DNA from: Thioclava dalianensis
GTDB lineage: Bacteria > Pseudomonadota > Alphaproteobacteria > Rhodobacterales > Rhodobacteraceae
Length of the DNA stretch: 64,000 nucleotides
NCBI RefSeq assembly: GCF_000715505.1
Contig: NZ_JHEH01000008.1
Span: forward strand, 88,862-152,861
Reading direction: 5' to 3'
The notes below the pieces were generated by a model. The model made no database searches, was not told the DNA's origin, and saw nothing but the letters and a program-made list of their open reading frames with translations. The position numbers and the translations under genes were made by a program. This document shows, piece after piece, positions 1 through 8,073 of this stretch (the first letter of the stretch is position 1; every line of letters begins with the position of its first letter).

Positions 1-538
1 TGCCGTGGCGATGCAGACGGGTGACGACGCGACGCTGCGCGCGGTGATCGAGATCTTCGAGGATTTCGATTTCGAAGTGATTGGCGCGCATGACATCGCG
101 CGCGATCTGGTGCCCGAGGCGGGGCTGTTGCTGGGCGATCCGAGTGCGTCTGAGCGCGCGGATGTCGAGCGGGCAGCCGCGATTGTCGCGGATCTGGGAC
201 GTGCCGATATCGGTCAGGGTGCCGTGGTTTCAAACGGTTTATGCGTCGCGGTCGAGACCCTTCCGGGAACCGATGCGATGCTTGAATTTGTCAAACATCA
301 CAGGGCTTTGCGCGCCGATCTTCCGGCGCGCTCCGGGGTGTTTTACAAAGCCCCCAAGCCCGGTCAGGACCGCCGCGCCGATCTGCCGACCATTGGTGTT
401 GCCACGGTGAGACACGCCGCTGAAGCGGGCCTTCTTGGTATCGCGTTTGAGGCCGGTGGTGTGATGATCATCGAGCGTGACGCCGTGATTGAGGCCGCGC
501 GCGAGGCGGGTCTGTTTCTTTGGGCGCGCGCGTCATGA
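1..538 (+). CDS. lpxI: UDP-2,3-diacylglucosamine diphosphatase LpxI (3' part)
   Basis: LpxI hydrolyses UDP-2,3-diacylglucosamine to lipid X and UMP on the cytoplasmic side of the inner membrane, replacing LpxH in many alphaproteobacteria. The reading frame is open to the left edge, and about 178 of the usual 270-280 residues are present, so the N-terminal third lies outside the window. The visible part has the DUF1009 C-terminal fold, including the RADLPTIG segment, which should hold the catalytic Asp, and a C-terminal EAGGVMIIERD/AGLFLWA signature. The stop codon overlaps the lpxB start (ATGA), as expected for translational coupling in an lpxA-lpxI-lpxB type operon. The family call is confident; the true start cannot be seen. 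Confidence 0.93.
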   Translation, partial: AVAMQTGDDATLRAVIEIFEDFDFEVIGAHDIARDLVPEAGLLLGDPSASERADVERAAAIVADLGRADIGQGAVVSNGLCVAVETLPGTDAMLEFVKHHRALRADLPARSGVFYKAPKPGQDRRADLPTIGVATVRHAAEAGLLGIAFEAGGVMIIERDAVIEAAREAGLFLWARAS

Positions 539-1683
539 AGCTGTTCGTCATCGCGGGCGAGGCCTCTGGCGACAAGCTGGGGGCGGCTCTGATGGCGGGG
601 CTGTCCGAGCTTTCCCCCGGGATCGACTGGGCGGGCGTCGGCGGGCCGGAAATGGCCGCGCAAGGGCTTGAGAGCATCTTTGCGATGGAAGAGCTGTCGG
701 TCATGGGGCTGATGGAGGTTTTGCCGAAATACCGCCAGCTCAAGGCGCGGATCGCTCAGACCGCCGAGGCGGTGATCGCGGCAAATCCCGCAGCCCTCAT
801 CACCATCGACAGCCCGGATTTCTGCCTGCGTGTGGCGCGCCTTGCGCGCGCCCAGCGGCCTGATCTCAAGGTGATCCATTACGTGGCGCCTTCGGTCTGG
901 GCATGGCGTCCGGGCCGGGCGGCCAAGATGGCCAAAGTGGTCGATCACGTGCTGGCCTTGCTGCCCTTTGAGCCGCCGCTGATGGAGGCCGCGGGCATGA
1001 GCTGTGATTTCGTGGGGCATCCGGTCGTGGCCGAGCCGCGCGCCACCCGTGCCGAGGCAGAGGCCTTCCGCGAGACCCATATGATCGGGGCCGATCAACC
1101 GCTGGCGCTCTGCCTTCCCGGCTCGCGCACGGGCGAGGTCAAGCGCTTGGGCAAGCGCTTCGATGAGGCGCTGATGCAGTTGCGGGATCGTGAGCCGGGG
1201 CTGCGCGTGGTGCTGCCCACGGTGCGCGGGGTGGCGGGAATGGTGCGCGAGATGACCGCGCGCTGGCCGGTGCCGCCGATTGTGGTCGAGCAACCCGAGG
1301 ACAAGCGCGCGGCCTTTGCCGCCGCCGATATTGCGCTGGCGGCGTCGGGCACGGTGAGCCTTGAGTTGGCGGCCAGTCGGGTGCCGATGGTGATCGCTTA
1401 TGATGCGAATTTCGTGACATGGCATCTGATCTGGCGCTTGCTGCGCATCGATACCGTGACGCTGGTCAATCTTGTGTCTGACACGCGCGCGGTGCCGGAA
1501 TTTCTGGGGCCGGAGTGCAAGCCGCGGGCCATCGCGCAGGAGATGCTCGAATTGCTGGAGCTGCGCGACAAAAGCGAGGCGCAGCGCGCCGCGATGGAGC
1601 TGACGATGGAGCGTCTGGGCGAGGGCGGCGAGGCGCCGGGCCTGCGTGCGGCCCGGTCTGTGCTGGAATTCCTCGCGAAGTAG
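535..1683 (+). CDS. lpxB: Lipid-A-disaccharide synthase
   Basis: GT19 enzyme that condenses lipid X with UDP-2,3-diacylglucosamine to give the lipid A disaccharide, acting at the inner face of the inner membrane. The 382-residue product has the usual family length. It opens with the GEASGDKLG motif and carries VAPSVWAWRPGR and, near residue 270, the AASGTVSLELA nucleotide-binding segment. I use the ATG at 535, which overlaps the lpxI stop by 4 bp, and not an upstream ATG at 520 that lies inside lpxI. It is the last gene of this lipid A operon: a hairpin terminator follows and the next gene is convergent. Confidence 0.97.
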   Translation: MKLFVIAGEASGDKLGAALMAGLSELSPGIDWAGVGGPEMAAQGLESIFAMEELSVMGLMEVLPKYRQLKARIAQTAEAVIAANPAALITIDSPDFCLRVARLARAQRPDLKVIHYVAPSVWAWRPGRAAKMAKVVDHVLALLPFEPPLMEAAGMSCDFVGHPVVAEPRATRAEAEAFRETHMIGADQPLALCLPGSRTGEVKRLGKRFDEALMQLRDREPGLRVVLPTVRGVAGMVREMTARWPVPPIVVEQPEDKRAAFAAADIALAASGTVSLELAASRVPMVIAYDANFVTWHLIWRLLRIDTVTLVNLVSDTRAVPEFLGPECKPRAIAQEMLELLELRDKSEAQRAAMELTMERLGEGGEAPGLRAARSVLEFLAK

Positions 1684-1713
1684 CGCGTCTCTCTTAGCTG
1701 TTGGACAAGAAAA

Positions 1714-1732
1714 AACGCCGCGAGGCGGCGTT
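1714..1732. terminator. Shared terminator of lpxB and the DUF882 gene
   Basis: Perfect 8-bp stem AACGCCGC/GCGGCGTT with a GAG loop. It is flanked by an A5 run on the left and TTGTTT on the right, so it can work in both directions between these convergent genes. Confidence 0.8.
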
Positions 1733-1760
1733 GTTTCAGCGTCTGGTGGAGCAGATCGGC

Positions 1761-2315
1761 TCAGGCACCCCAATGGCGGACGGGGCCGCAATCCATATGC
1801 ACGAAGTTGGAGCGGGAGTATTTGCCCACGCCACCCGCATGGCAAGCCGCTGCCGCGCGATACATCTGGTTGACCGAGCGCGACTTGAGCCGCAGATCGG
1901 TGGCCTGACCCTGCATGTGGAGCGAGTTCTTCGCCACGCCTTTGGAGCGCGAGCGCAGCATCGCATTGGTCTTGGGCGAGCGATAGCCCGACAGCAGCAT
2001 ATAGGGTTCGTTGATATCCATCAGATTATGCGCTGCGGCCGCGATATCGATCGTGCGGGCGTCAATCGTCTTGAGCTGGTTGGTGCGCCAGTCGCGCGCG
2101 AAATAGGTGATTTCCTTGAGCGCGTCGGGGATATATTCCCCTTCGATCCAGTAGACCGTGTCGAGGCTTTCGCCAGTCCGCCCGTTATACATTCGGATGC
2201 GACGGATATCGCCTGCGCCTTTGAGGAAGCCGAATGCGCTACTCATTGTGGGCGCGGCTGTAACCATGGTTGCAGCAAAGGCACCCAAAAGCCCGCGGCG
2301 GGAAATCGTCGTCAT
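1761..2315 (-). CDS. DUF882 (YcbK/MepK-like) Tat-exported murein peptidase
   Basis: 184-residue protein of the DUF882/peptidase M15A-like family, whose characterised relatives (E. coli MepK) are zinc peptidases that cut peptidoglycan cross-links in the periplasm. The N-terminus has a twin-arginine signal (SRRGLLGAF) and then an alanine-rich hydrophobic stretch. The zinc-site residues are visible as LSGYRS, HMQGQATDL (His and Asp) and FVHMDCG (His). I prefer the ATG at 2315 because an AGGA sits 8 nt before it; a GTG at 2321 is too close to that site. Its closeness to an L,D-transpeptidase gene, transcribed divergently, suggests joint work on cross-links, but this is inference. The exact bond cut is not known. 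Confidence 0.85.
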   Translation of the reverse strand: MTTISRRGLLGAFAATMVTAAPTMSSAFGFLKGAGDIRRIRMYNGRTGESLDTVYWIEGEYIPDALKEITYFARDWRTNQLKTIDARTIDIAAAAHNLMDINEPYMLLSGYRSPKTNAMLRSRSKGVAKNSLHMQGQATDLRLKSRSVNQMYRAAAACHAGGVGKYSRSNFVHMDCGPVRHWGA

Positions 2316-2638
2316 GCTCACTGTCCTGTCTTGCCTGTCGTTTCGTTTCCATCCTGTTGGCCGGACGGCTCACCAAATCGTACCCCAAACACGTGCGAAA
2401 TTATGCCATAGACCGAAGGAGCGATAAAGAAACCATTTGAGCCAGCGAGGTGCCGCGACGCCGATCGGCAAAATATTGCCAGTTCCGCCCTTGTTCCACT
2501 TGGCTTGGCGATGTTGCGCGCCTGCATCTTTTGGGCCGTCCCAGGGGCATTGAACCATGAATTGGTAAAGCTTTTCTGGACAGCCTCGTCCAAGTTTGAA
2601 ACATCTCGGAAAAGACTTTTTATTATCGAGGCTTGGAA
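2316..2638. promoter_or_regulatory. Divergent intergenic region, DUF882 gene / L,D-transpeptidase gene
   Basis: 323 bp with no credible gene. It must hold promoters for both neighbours and is less GC-rich near its right end. On the minus strand CATAAT at 2405-2400 is a possible -10, with only a poor -35 (TTTATC) 17 bp upstream. On the plus strand a GAGG at 2628-2631 is the ribosome binding site of the transpeptidase gene. No repeat, RNA gene or strong operator is seen. Confidence 0.4.
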
Positions 2639-4279
2639 ATGGCGACAGGAATTCGCGTGATTGCTCTGGCGGCATCCGTGTCGGCACTGGCATTCGGGGC
2701 CTTCGCACAGGGTACCGCCCAGATCGCGGCTCAGGGGGCAATGTCTCCTGTAAGCGGCGTCGAGCTGAGCGGATTCACGCAGGCCATTGCCGAGGCCGCG
2801 GCCTCTGATCCGGCGCTGGCGGGGTTCTATGCCGCGCGCGATTATCGCCCGATCTGGACCTCGCAGGACGATCAGGCGCGCCGGGCTGCGCTGTTCTCGG
2901 CGCTCGATCGCTCGGGCGAGCAGGGGCTGCCACAGGGGCACTATGACCCGGATGGCTTGCGCGCGCGTTTCGCTGCGGTGCAATCCGAGCGTCAGCGCGG
3001 CTTGCTTGAGGTCGAGACCAGCAAGGTCTTTCTCGAATATGCCCATGATGTCTCGCATGGGGTGCTTGATCCGAACCGGGTTCTCTCGGAGATCAAGCGC
3101 GAGCCGATGCGCGCCGATCCGCAGCTGCGCCTGACCGCGTTCGCTGCCAGCGGCAATCCGGCCCTGTTCCTGCGCGAGCTTGCGCCGCAGATGCCGCAAT
3201 ATGCGCAGTTGCTGAAAGATAAGCTCGATCTGCAGGCGCAGATTGCCGAGGGCGGCTGGGGCGACAAACTGCCCGCCGGAAAATTGCAGCCCGGAGAACA
3301 GGGGCCTGCGGTGATCGCGCTGCGCAATCGCTTGCAGAAGATGGGTTATCTGGGCCGTTCGGCCACGGCCCGGTTTGACGGCGATATCCAGAAGGCCGTG
3401 CAGAGCTATCAGGCCGATCAGGGGTTGACGCCCGACGGGGTCGTGGGCGAGAGCACGCGCGAGGCGCTCAATACCTCGCCTGAGGACCGGATGAAATCGG
3501 TGCTGGTTGCGCTTGAGCGGCTGCGCTGGATGAATGGGATCGATTTTTCGGGCCGCTATATCTGGGTGAATATCCCCGATTTCTCGGTGCGCGTCGTCGA
3601 TAATGGCAAGACCACCTTCCGCTCGGTTACCGTCGTGGGCCAGTCGAGCGCTGACCGCCAGACGCCGGAATTTTCCGATGAGATGGAGCGGATGGTGATC
3701 AACCCGTCCTGGCATGTGCCGCGCTCGATCGTCACCAAGGAATATCTGCCGCAGATGCAGCGCAACCCGAATGCCGCCGGACAGTTGCAGCTGATCGACA
3801 GCCGCGGTCAGGTCGTGCCGCGCTCGGCGGTGAATTTTGCCGCCTATAACGCGCGCAACTTCCCCTTCGCGATGAAGCAGCCACCCTCGACGCGCAACGC
3901 GCTGGGGCTGGTGAAATTCCTCTTTCCCAATAAGTGGAATATCTATCTGCACGACACGCCCTCGAAATCGCTGTTCAACAAGGAAAGCCGGGCCTTCAGC
4001 CATGGCTGCGTGCGCGTCGGTAAACCCTTTGATCTGGCCTATGTGCTGCTCGGCGCCCAAAGCCCCGATCCCAAGGCAGAGTTTCAGCGCATCCTCAATA
4101 CGGGGCGCGAGACCGTGGTGCCGCTCAAGCAGCCTGTGCCGGTTCATCTGGTCTATTTCACCGCCTATCCGACGCCGACCGGCCATGTCGAATATCGCCG
4201 CGACGTCTATGGACGTGACGGACGGATTTTCGAGGCTCTCGCGCGCGCCGGGGTGGAATTGCCCGGATCTAAGGGTTAG
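2639..4279 (+). CDS. L,D-transpeptidase with peptidoglycan-binding domain
   Basis: YcbB/LdtD-type enzyme of 546 residues. It makes 3-3 peptide cross-links in periplasmic peptidoglycan; alphaproteobacterial relatives also attach outer-membrane beta-barrel proteins to the wall. An N-terminal signal peptide comes first, then an L,D-transpeptidase scaffold region, a PG_binding_1 domain around residues 215-280 (LQPGEQGPAVIALR and FDGDIQKAVQSYQ), and the YkuD catalytic domain from about 295. The catalytic motif SHGCVR puts the nucleophile at Cys457. The ATG at 2639 has GAGG 7 nt upstream; a TTG at 2633 is less likely. The gene stands 68 bp before the lpxD operon and could be co-transcribed with it. 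Confidence 0.9.
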   Translation: MATGIRVIALAASVSALAFGAFAQGTAQIAAQGAMSPVSGVELSGFTQAIAEAAASDPALAGFYAARDYRPIWTSQDDQARRAALFSALDRSGEQGLPQGHYDPDGLRARFAAVQSERQRGLLEVETSKVFLEYAHDVSHGVLDPNRVLSEIKREPMRADPQLRLTAFAASGNPALFLRELAPQMPQYAQLLKDKLDLQAQIAEGGWGDKLPAGKLQPGEQGPAVIALRNRLQKMGYLGRSATARFDGDIQKAVQSYQADQGLTPDGVVGESTREALNTSPEDRMKSVLVALERLRWMNGIDFSGRYIWVNIPDFSVRVVDNGKTTFRSVTVVGQSSADRQTPEFSDEMERMVINPSWHVPRSIVTKEYLPQMQRNPNAAGQLQLIDSRGQVVPRSAVNFAAYNARNFPFAMKQPPSTRNALGLVKFLFPNKWNIYLHDTPSKSLFNKESRAFSHGCVRVGKPFDLAYVLLGAQSPDPKAEFQRILNTGRETVVPLKQPVPVHLVYFTAYPTPTGHVEYRRDVYGRDGRIFEALARAGVELPGSKG

Positions 4280-4347
4280 ATCGAACGGGTAAGGGGGGGG
4301 ACCTAAGCCCCGCCGACCGTTGCCCAACGATACGAAGGACGTGCCCC

Positions 4348-5448
4348 ATGTCGCAGACCATTGCGCAAATCGCCAAAGCGCTTGATGCGCAAGCCGTGGG
4401 GGATCTTGAGATCTCGGTTACCAGTGCAGCCGAGCCCGCCAGTGCCGGGGCCGATCAGATCGCGCTTGCGATGAGCTCGAAATATGCCGAAGGCCTCGCC
4501 CAAGGATCCGCGCGCGCGGCCTTGCTGTGGGAGGGGGCCGATTGGCAGGCATACGGGCTTGAGGCCGCGATCTTCGTGACCCGCCCGCGTCTGGCGATGG
4601 CGGGGCTGTCGAAGGCCTTCGATCCGGGCCCCGAGATTGCGCCGGGCATTCACCCCTCAAGCCTCGTCGATCCATCGGCCCAGATCGCGCCGGGCGCGGC
4701 GATCGGGCCCTTCACGGTGATCGGGCGCGATGTGGTGGTCGGGCCGAATGCGCGGATTGCCAGCCACGTGACGATTGCCGAGGGCGCACGGATCGGAGCG
4801 GATGCCCTGATCTTGGCCCATAGCCATATCGGGGCGGGTGTGATCGTAGGTGACCGGCTGATCTGTCAGCCCGGAGCCAAGATCGGCGCTGATGGGTTTT
4901 CCTTTGTGACGCCCGAGACCTCAACGGTTGAAGAAGCCCGCGCAAGTCTTGGAAAAACCAACGAGATTCACGAACAAAGCTGGGTGCGTATCCACTCGCT
5001 CGGCAGCGTCGAGATTGGCGATGATGTCGAGATCGGTGCCAATAGCTGCATCGACCGGGGCAGCGTGCGCGCGACCTCGGTGGGGCATGGCACCAAGCTC
5101 GATAATCTCGTGCATGTGGCCCATAACGTGCAGGTCGGGCGCGATTGCCTGCTCTGTGCGGGCGTGGGCGTTGCAGGTTCGTCGAAGATCGGTGACCGCG
5201 TCGTGCTGGCGGGGCAAGTTGGCGTGTCTGACAATGTCTTTATTGGCGATGACGTGGTGACGGGCGGTGGCACCCAGATCTTTACCAATGTGCCCTCGGG
5301 CCGGGTGATCTGGGGCAGCCCGGCGGTGAAGATGGATCAGCAGATCGATCTCAACAAATCTGTGCGTCGCTTGCCAAGATTGTTTGCACAAGTGGCGGAA
5401 CTTCGGGAAACTGTTACGCGACTCACGCAAAAGGGTGGCACGGAGTAA
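4348..5448 (+). CDS. lpxD: UDP-3-O-acylglucosamine N-acyltransferase LpxD
   Basis: Transfers an acyl chain from ACP to the 2-amino group of UDP-3-O-acylglucosamine. The 366-residue product has an N-terminal uridine-binding domain, a left-handed beta-helix of hexapeptide repeats from about residue 100 to 310, and a C-terminal helix. Against E. coli LpxD (341 residues) the extra length is mainly an insertion near residues 190-210. The catalytic base is His259 (VAHNV), aligning with E. coli His239. The second family histidine, E. coli His276, aligns with Asn296 here (VSDNVFIG); the spacing of 37 residues is identical, so the substitution is real. It is followed after 6 bp by an acyl carrier protein gene and then a ketoacyl synthase, an operon that suggests a dedicated acyl supply. 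Whether another lpxD lies left of the window cannot be told. Confidence 0.93.
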   Translation: MSQTIAQIAKALDAQAVGDLEISVTSAAEPASAGADQIALAMSSKYAEGLAQGSARAALLWEGADWQAYGLEAAIFVTRPRLAMAGLSKAFDPGPEIAPGIHPSSLVDPSAQIAPGAAIGPFTVIGRDVVVGPNARIASHVTIAEGARIGADALILAHSHIGAGVIVGDRLICQPGAKIGADGFSFVTPETSTVEEARASLGKTNEIHEQSWVRIHSLGSVEIGDDVEIGANSCIDRGSVRATSVGHGTKLDNLVHVAHNVQVGRDCLLCAGVGVAGSSKIGDRVVLAGQVGVSDNVFIGDDVVTGGGTQIFTNVPSGRVIWGSPAVKMDQQIDLNKSVRRLPRLFAQVAELRETVTRLTQKGGTE

Positions 5449-5454
5449 CCGAAA

Positions 5455-5736
5455 ATGAGGTCCGACGTGCAAAATCAAGTTCTCTCCATCATCGCGCGCG
5501 AAGCGCTGCGCGCTCCCGAAGATCTGCGCAATGAGATGACGCTCGACGAGCTGGGGCTCGACAGTCTGGGTCTGGTCGAGGTCATCTTTGCCATTGAAGA
5601 AACATTCGACGTCTCGGTGCCCTTCAACGCCAATGATCCGGCGGCGGCGCAATTCGATATCTCCTCGGTTGGCGCGATCATCGCGGCGGTCGAAAAGCTG
5701 ATCTCCGGGGATACGCCGTCCGCGGCTGTCGCTTGA
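5455..5736 (+). CDS. Acyl carrier protein, lipid A-associated
   Basis: Small acidic four-helix carrier protein of 93 residues. The phosphopantetheine serine is in LGLDSLGLVE (about residue 37), preceded by a typical first helix and followed by the acidic recognition helix EVIFAIEETF. It differs from housekeeping AcpP by a longer alanine-rich tail and by an insertion (FNANDPAAAQFD) before helix III. It is placed between lpxD (6-bp gap) and a KAS gene (1-bp TGATG overlap), so it probably carries the acyl chain that LpxD uses. Rhizobial AcpXL is a known lipid A-specific ACP, but the neighbouring genes differ, so I do not call this acpXL. Confidence 0.88.
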   Translation: MRSDVQNQVLSIIAREALRAPEDLRNEMTLDELGLDSLGLVEVIFAIEETFDVSVPFNANDPAAAQFDISSVGAIIAAVEKLISGDTPSAAVA

Positions 5737-6944
5737 TGCGGCGTGTTGTCATTACTGGCGCGGGCACGATTAACGCGCTGGCCGAAGGCGTGGCTGCAAC
5801 CCATCGCGCGATGGCCGAGGGGCGTTGTGGGATCGGGCCGCTGAATTTTCCTGATGCGGATCGTTTGAATATTCGCATCGGCGCGCAGATCCGCGGCTTT
5901 GCACCGCAGGACCGTTTCGATCTCTCCAAGCTCGCGCTCTATGATGCGTTCACCCAATATGCGCTGGTCTCGGCAGATGAGGCGATGGCGCAGGCCGGGC
6001 TTGAGGCCGCACCGGATCCTGCGCGCTGGGGGGTGATCCTTGGCACGGCGGGCGGCGGTCATACGACGGCCAATGATGCCTATCGCGCGGTCTATGCCGA
6101 TGGCAAGAACCGCGTCCATCCCTTCACCGTGCCCAAGCTGATGGCCAATGCAGCGCCCGCACATCTGTCGATCCGCTACGGGTTGCAGGGGCCGGGTTTC
6201 TCGGTGACGACGGCCTGTGCCAGTTCGAACCATGCGATTGGGCTGGCCTTTCAGATGGTCCGGGCGGGGCTCGCCGATGGCATGCTGACCGGCGGGTCTG
6301 AGGCGATGCTGAATTTCGGCGGCCTCAAGGCTTGGGAGGGGCTGCGGGTGATGTCTCCCGATGGCTGCCGTCCGTTCTCCGCTGATCGCAATGGGATGGT
6401 GCAGGGCGAGGGCGCGGGGGTCTTTGTCATCGAGACGCTCGAGGGCGCGCTGGCCCGAGGTGCCGCGCCGCTGGCCGAGATTGCGGGATTCGCGATGAAT
6501 TCCGACGCGGGCGATATCGTGATGCCGGATCGAGACAGTGCTGCGCGCGCGATTGTGGGGGCGCTGGCCGATGCGGAGATGGCGCCCGAAGAGGTGGGCT
6601 ATATCAACGCCCATGGCACGGGGACGGCGGCCAATGACCGCATCGAGACCGCCGCGATCCGGCAGGTCTTTGGCGCGCGCGCCGAGGCGGTGCCGGTCAG
6701 TGCAACCAAATCGATGCATGGGCATTGCATTGGCGGGACCGGCGCGGTTGAGCTTTTGGCCTGTCTGATGGCGCTGCGCGAGGGGGTGCTTGCGCCCACG
6801 CTCGGCTATGGCACACCCGATCCCGAATGTGACCTCGACTATGTGCCCAACACGGCTCGGCGGGGCGTCTCGGTGGGCGCGGTGCTCTCCAACGCCTTTG
6901 CCTTTGGCGGGTCCAATGCGGTGCTGGCTCTGCGCGCAATCTAG
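5736..6944 (+). CDS. Beta-ketoacyl-ACP synthase (FabF type)
   Basis: 402-residue condensing enzyme of the KAS I/II family, which extends acyl-ACP by two carbons with malonyl-ACP and releases 3-oxoacyl-ACP. The Cys-His-His triad is complete: TACASSNHA, NAHGTGT and KSMHGHCIGGTG, with the Gly-rich NAFAFGGSNA near the end. The start is the ATG at 5736, overlapping the ACP stop, not the TTG 3 nt earlier. The N-terminus (ITGAGTINALAEG) differs from the usual FabF start, in line with a specialised paralogue. Co-transcription with lpxD and a private ACP points to synthesis of a particular lipid A acyl chain. No ketoreductase or dehydratase gene accompanies it, so its 3-oxo product could pass directly to LpxD. 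Confidence 0.9.
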   Translation: MRRVVITGAGTINALAEGVAATHRAMAEGRCGIGPLNFPDADRLNIRIGAQIRGFAPQDRFDLSKLALYDAFTQYALVSADEAMAQAGLEAAPDPARWGVILGTAGGGHTTANDAYRAVYADGKNRVHPFTVPKLMANAAPAHLSIRYGLQGPGFSVTTACASSNHAIGLAFQMVRAGLADGMLTGGSEAMLNFGGLKAWEGLRVMSPDGCRPFSADRNGMVQGEGAGVFVIETLEGALARGAAPLAEIAGFAMNSDAGDIVMPDRDSAARAIVGALADAEMAPEEVGYINAHGTGTAANDRIETAAIRQVFGARAEAVPVSATKSMHGHCIGGTGAVELLACLMALREGVLAPTLGYGTPDPECDLDYVPNTARRGVSVGAVLSNAFAFGGSNAVLALRAI

Positions 6945-6966
6945 CGTGGGACGGCCAGAGACATCA

Positions 6967-6998
6967 AAAAACGCCGCACGAAGATGTGCGGCGTTTTT
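6967..6998. terminator. Bidirectional terminator between the KAS gene and ialB
   Basis: Perfect 13-bp stem AAAAACGCCGCAC / GTGCGGCGTTTTT with a 6-nt loop. It has a U-run on both strands and serves the convergent KAS and ialB genes. Confidence 0.92.
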
Positions 6999-7036
6999 CT
7001 TTGATTTCAGCCTCTTGTGAGGCGATCTTCACGCGA

Positions 7037-7756
7037 TTACTTCAGCGCGCCGCTTTCCTCATTGGCCTTCACCACCGCGTTATACGCATCGGTGAACCCG
7101 TTGAGCGAAATATCGGCGGAGACTTTCTTGTCCGGGGCCGCCAGCGGGACGATGGAAATCGTCGCCTTGCCACCTTTTTTATAGGCGTTGACCTCGGCGC
7201 TCGTCAGGCCGATCCGGGCAAAGCACCCCATCGGCTGACAGAAGGTGAACGGGTAGACGCGCGGATCGGACTTGTCGACTTGCACGGTCAGGTTCTGCGT
7301 CAACAGCGTGTCGAGCGGCACCATGATCGTGGCCCCAGCCTCGGCTTTGCCGCCCTTGGGCAGACCAAAGAGCGAGATATCAGCGATATTACCGCCGCCC
7401 GGGCCTTTGATGACCTGATAGATCTGGCACGGATCCTTGCCGTCTTTGGCCTTGATGCACTGCAGTGCCCAATCGCCATAGGTCGCTTTGGTATAGGTTT
7501 CGTCCTGCGGCGCCTGCTGCGGGGCGTTGCCTGCCGGAGCGGCGGGGGCTGCCTTGTCGTCGGCAGGGGCCGCCGGGGTGGTGGCATCTGCTGCCGGGGT
7601 GGTCGCATCCGAGCCGCTCGCGACAGGGGCGCTGCCTTGATCGGCCGTGGTGGCCGGGCTGGTTGCAGTGGTGGAATCGGTGCTGTCTTGAGCATAGGCC
7701 CCGTGAGCCATTCCAAGCACAAGTGCCAGCGCCAGCGGTTTCGTCAGTTGAGACAT
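7037..7756 (-). CDS. Invasion-associated locus B (IalB) family exported protein
   Basis: 239-residue secreted protein. A signal peptide (LALALVLGMAHGAYA) is followed by about 85 residues of Ala/Thr/Pro/Asp-rich low-complexity linker, then the IalB domain beginning YGDWALQC. Four cysteines in the domain (WALQC, DPC, FTFC, MGC) fit disulfide bonding in the periplasm. IalB is named from Bartonella, where it affects red-cell invasion; in free-living Rhodobacterales the role is unknown and a general envelope function is likely. The ATG at 7756 has AGGAG 10 nt upstream; a longer frame to 7798 lacks such a site. The gene ends at a strong shared terminator. Confidence 0.87.
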   Translation of the reverse strand: MSQLTKPLALALVLGMAHGAYAQDSTDSTTATSPATTADQGSAPVASGSDATTPAADATTPAAPADDKAAPAAPAGNAPQQAPQDETYTKATYGDWALQCIKAKDGKDPCQIYQVIKGPGGGNIADISLFGLPKGGKAEAGATIMVPLDTLLTQNLTVQVDKSDPRVYPFTFCQPMGCFARIGLTSAEVNAYKKGGKATISIVPLAAPDKKVSADISLNGFTDAYNAVVKANEESGALK

Positions 7757-8043
7757 GGTTACTCTTCTCCTGAACCTCATTGCGCATGGGCTTAACATGC
7801 CGTTGCGGGCATGTCAGTGGTGAATTCGAGGGCTGAGTTCACGGATAAGCGCGTGACCGCTTAATGGGCGGGGCGGATGAATTTGCGCGGGCCCCATTAG
7901 GAAAGGGGCCCTTTCGGACCCCTCCCATTTCCCCCTGTCGGACTGGCCGACTTCGTCATTGCTGCAAAAGGTATTGTGGAAGAATTCACAGGTCAACAGG
8001 GAAAATTGAGCTGCTGTGAGGCCGCATCTCCCGAGTGGGGCCC

Positions 8044-8073
8044 AAAAAAAAGGCCGCGCAGTGCTACGCGGCC
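8044..8073 (-). terminator. Minus-strand factor-independent terminator without an upstream gene
   Basis: GGCCGCG-N8-CGCGGCC stem followed on the minus strand by U8. On the plus strand no U-run follows, so only minus-strand transcripts would stop here. Confidence 0.7.

Noticed and set aside
364..1845. Long minus-strand open frame opposite lpxI and lpxB
   Set aside because: It is a codon-bias shadow: the plus strand carries conserved lpxB motifs, and the minus frame is Arg/His-rich with no recognisable domain.
2596..2626. Promoter TTGAAA to TATTAT for the L,D-transpeptidase gene
   Set aside because: The 19-bp spacer is too long, and the transcript would begin about 6 nt before the ATG, losing the visible GAGG ribosome binding site.
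2318..4327. 669-codon minus-strand frame opposite the L,D-transpeptidase gene
   Set aside because: The plus strand has a signal peptide, a PG-binding domain and SHGCVR. The minus frame has low-complexity Arg/His/Gln content typical of antisense frames in GC-rich DNA.
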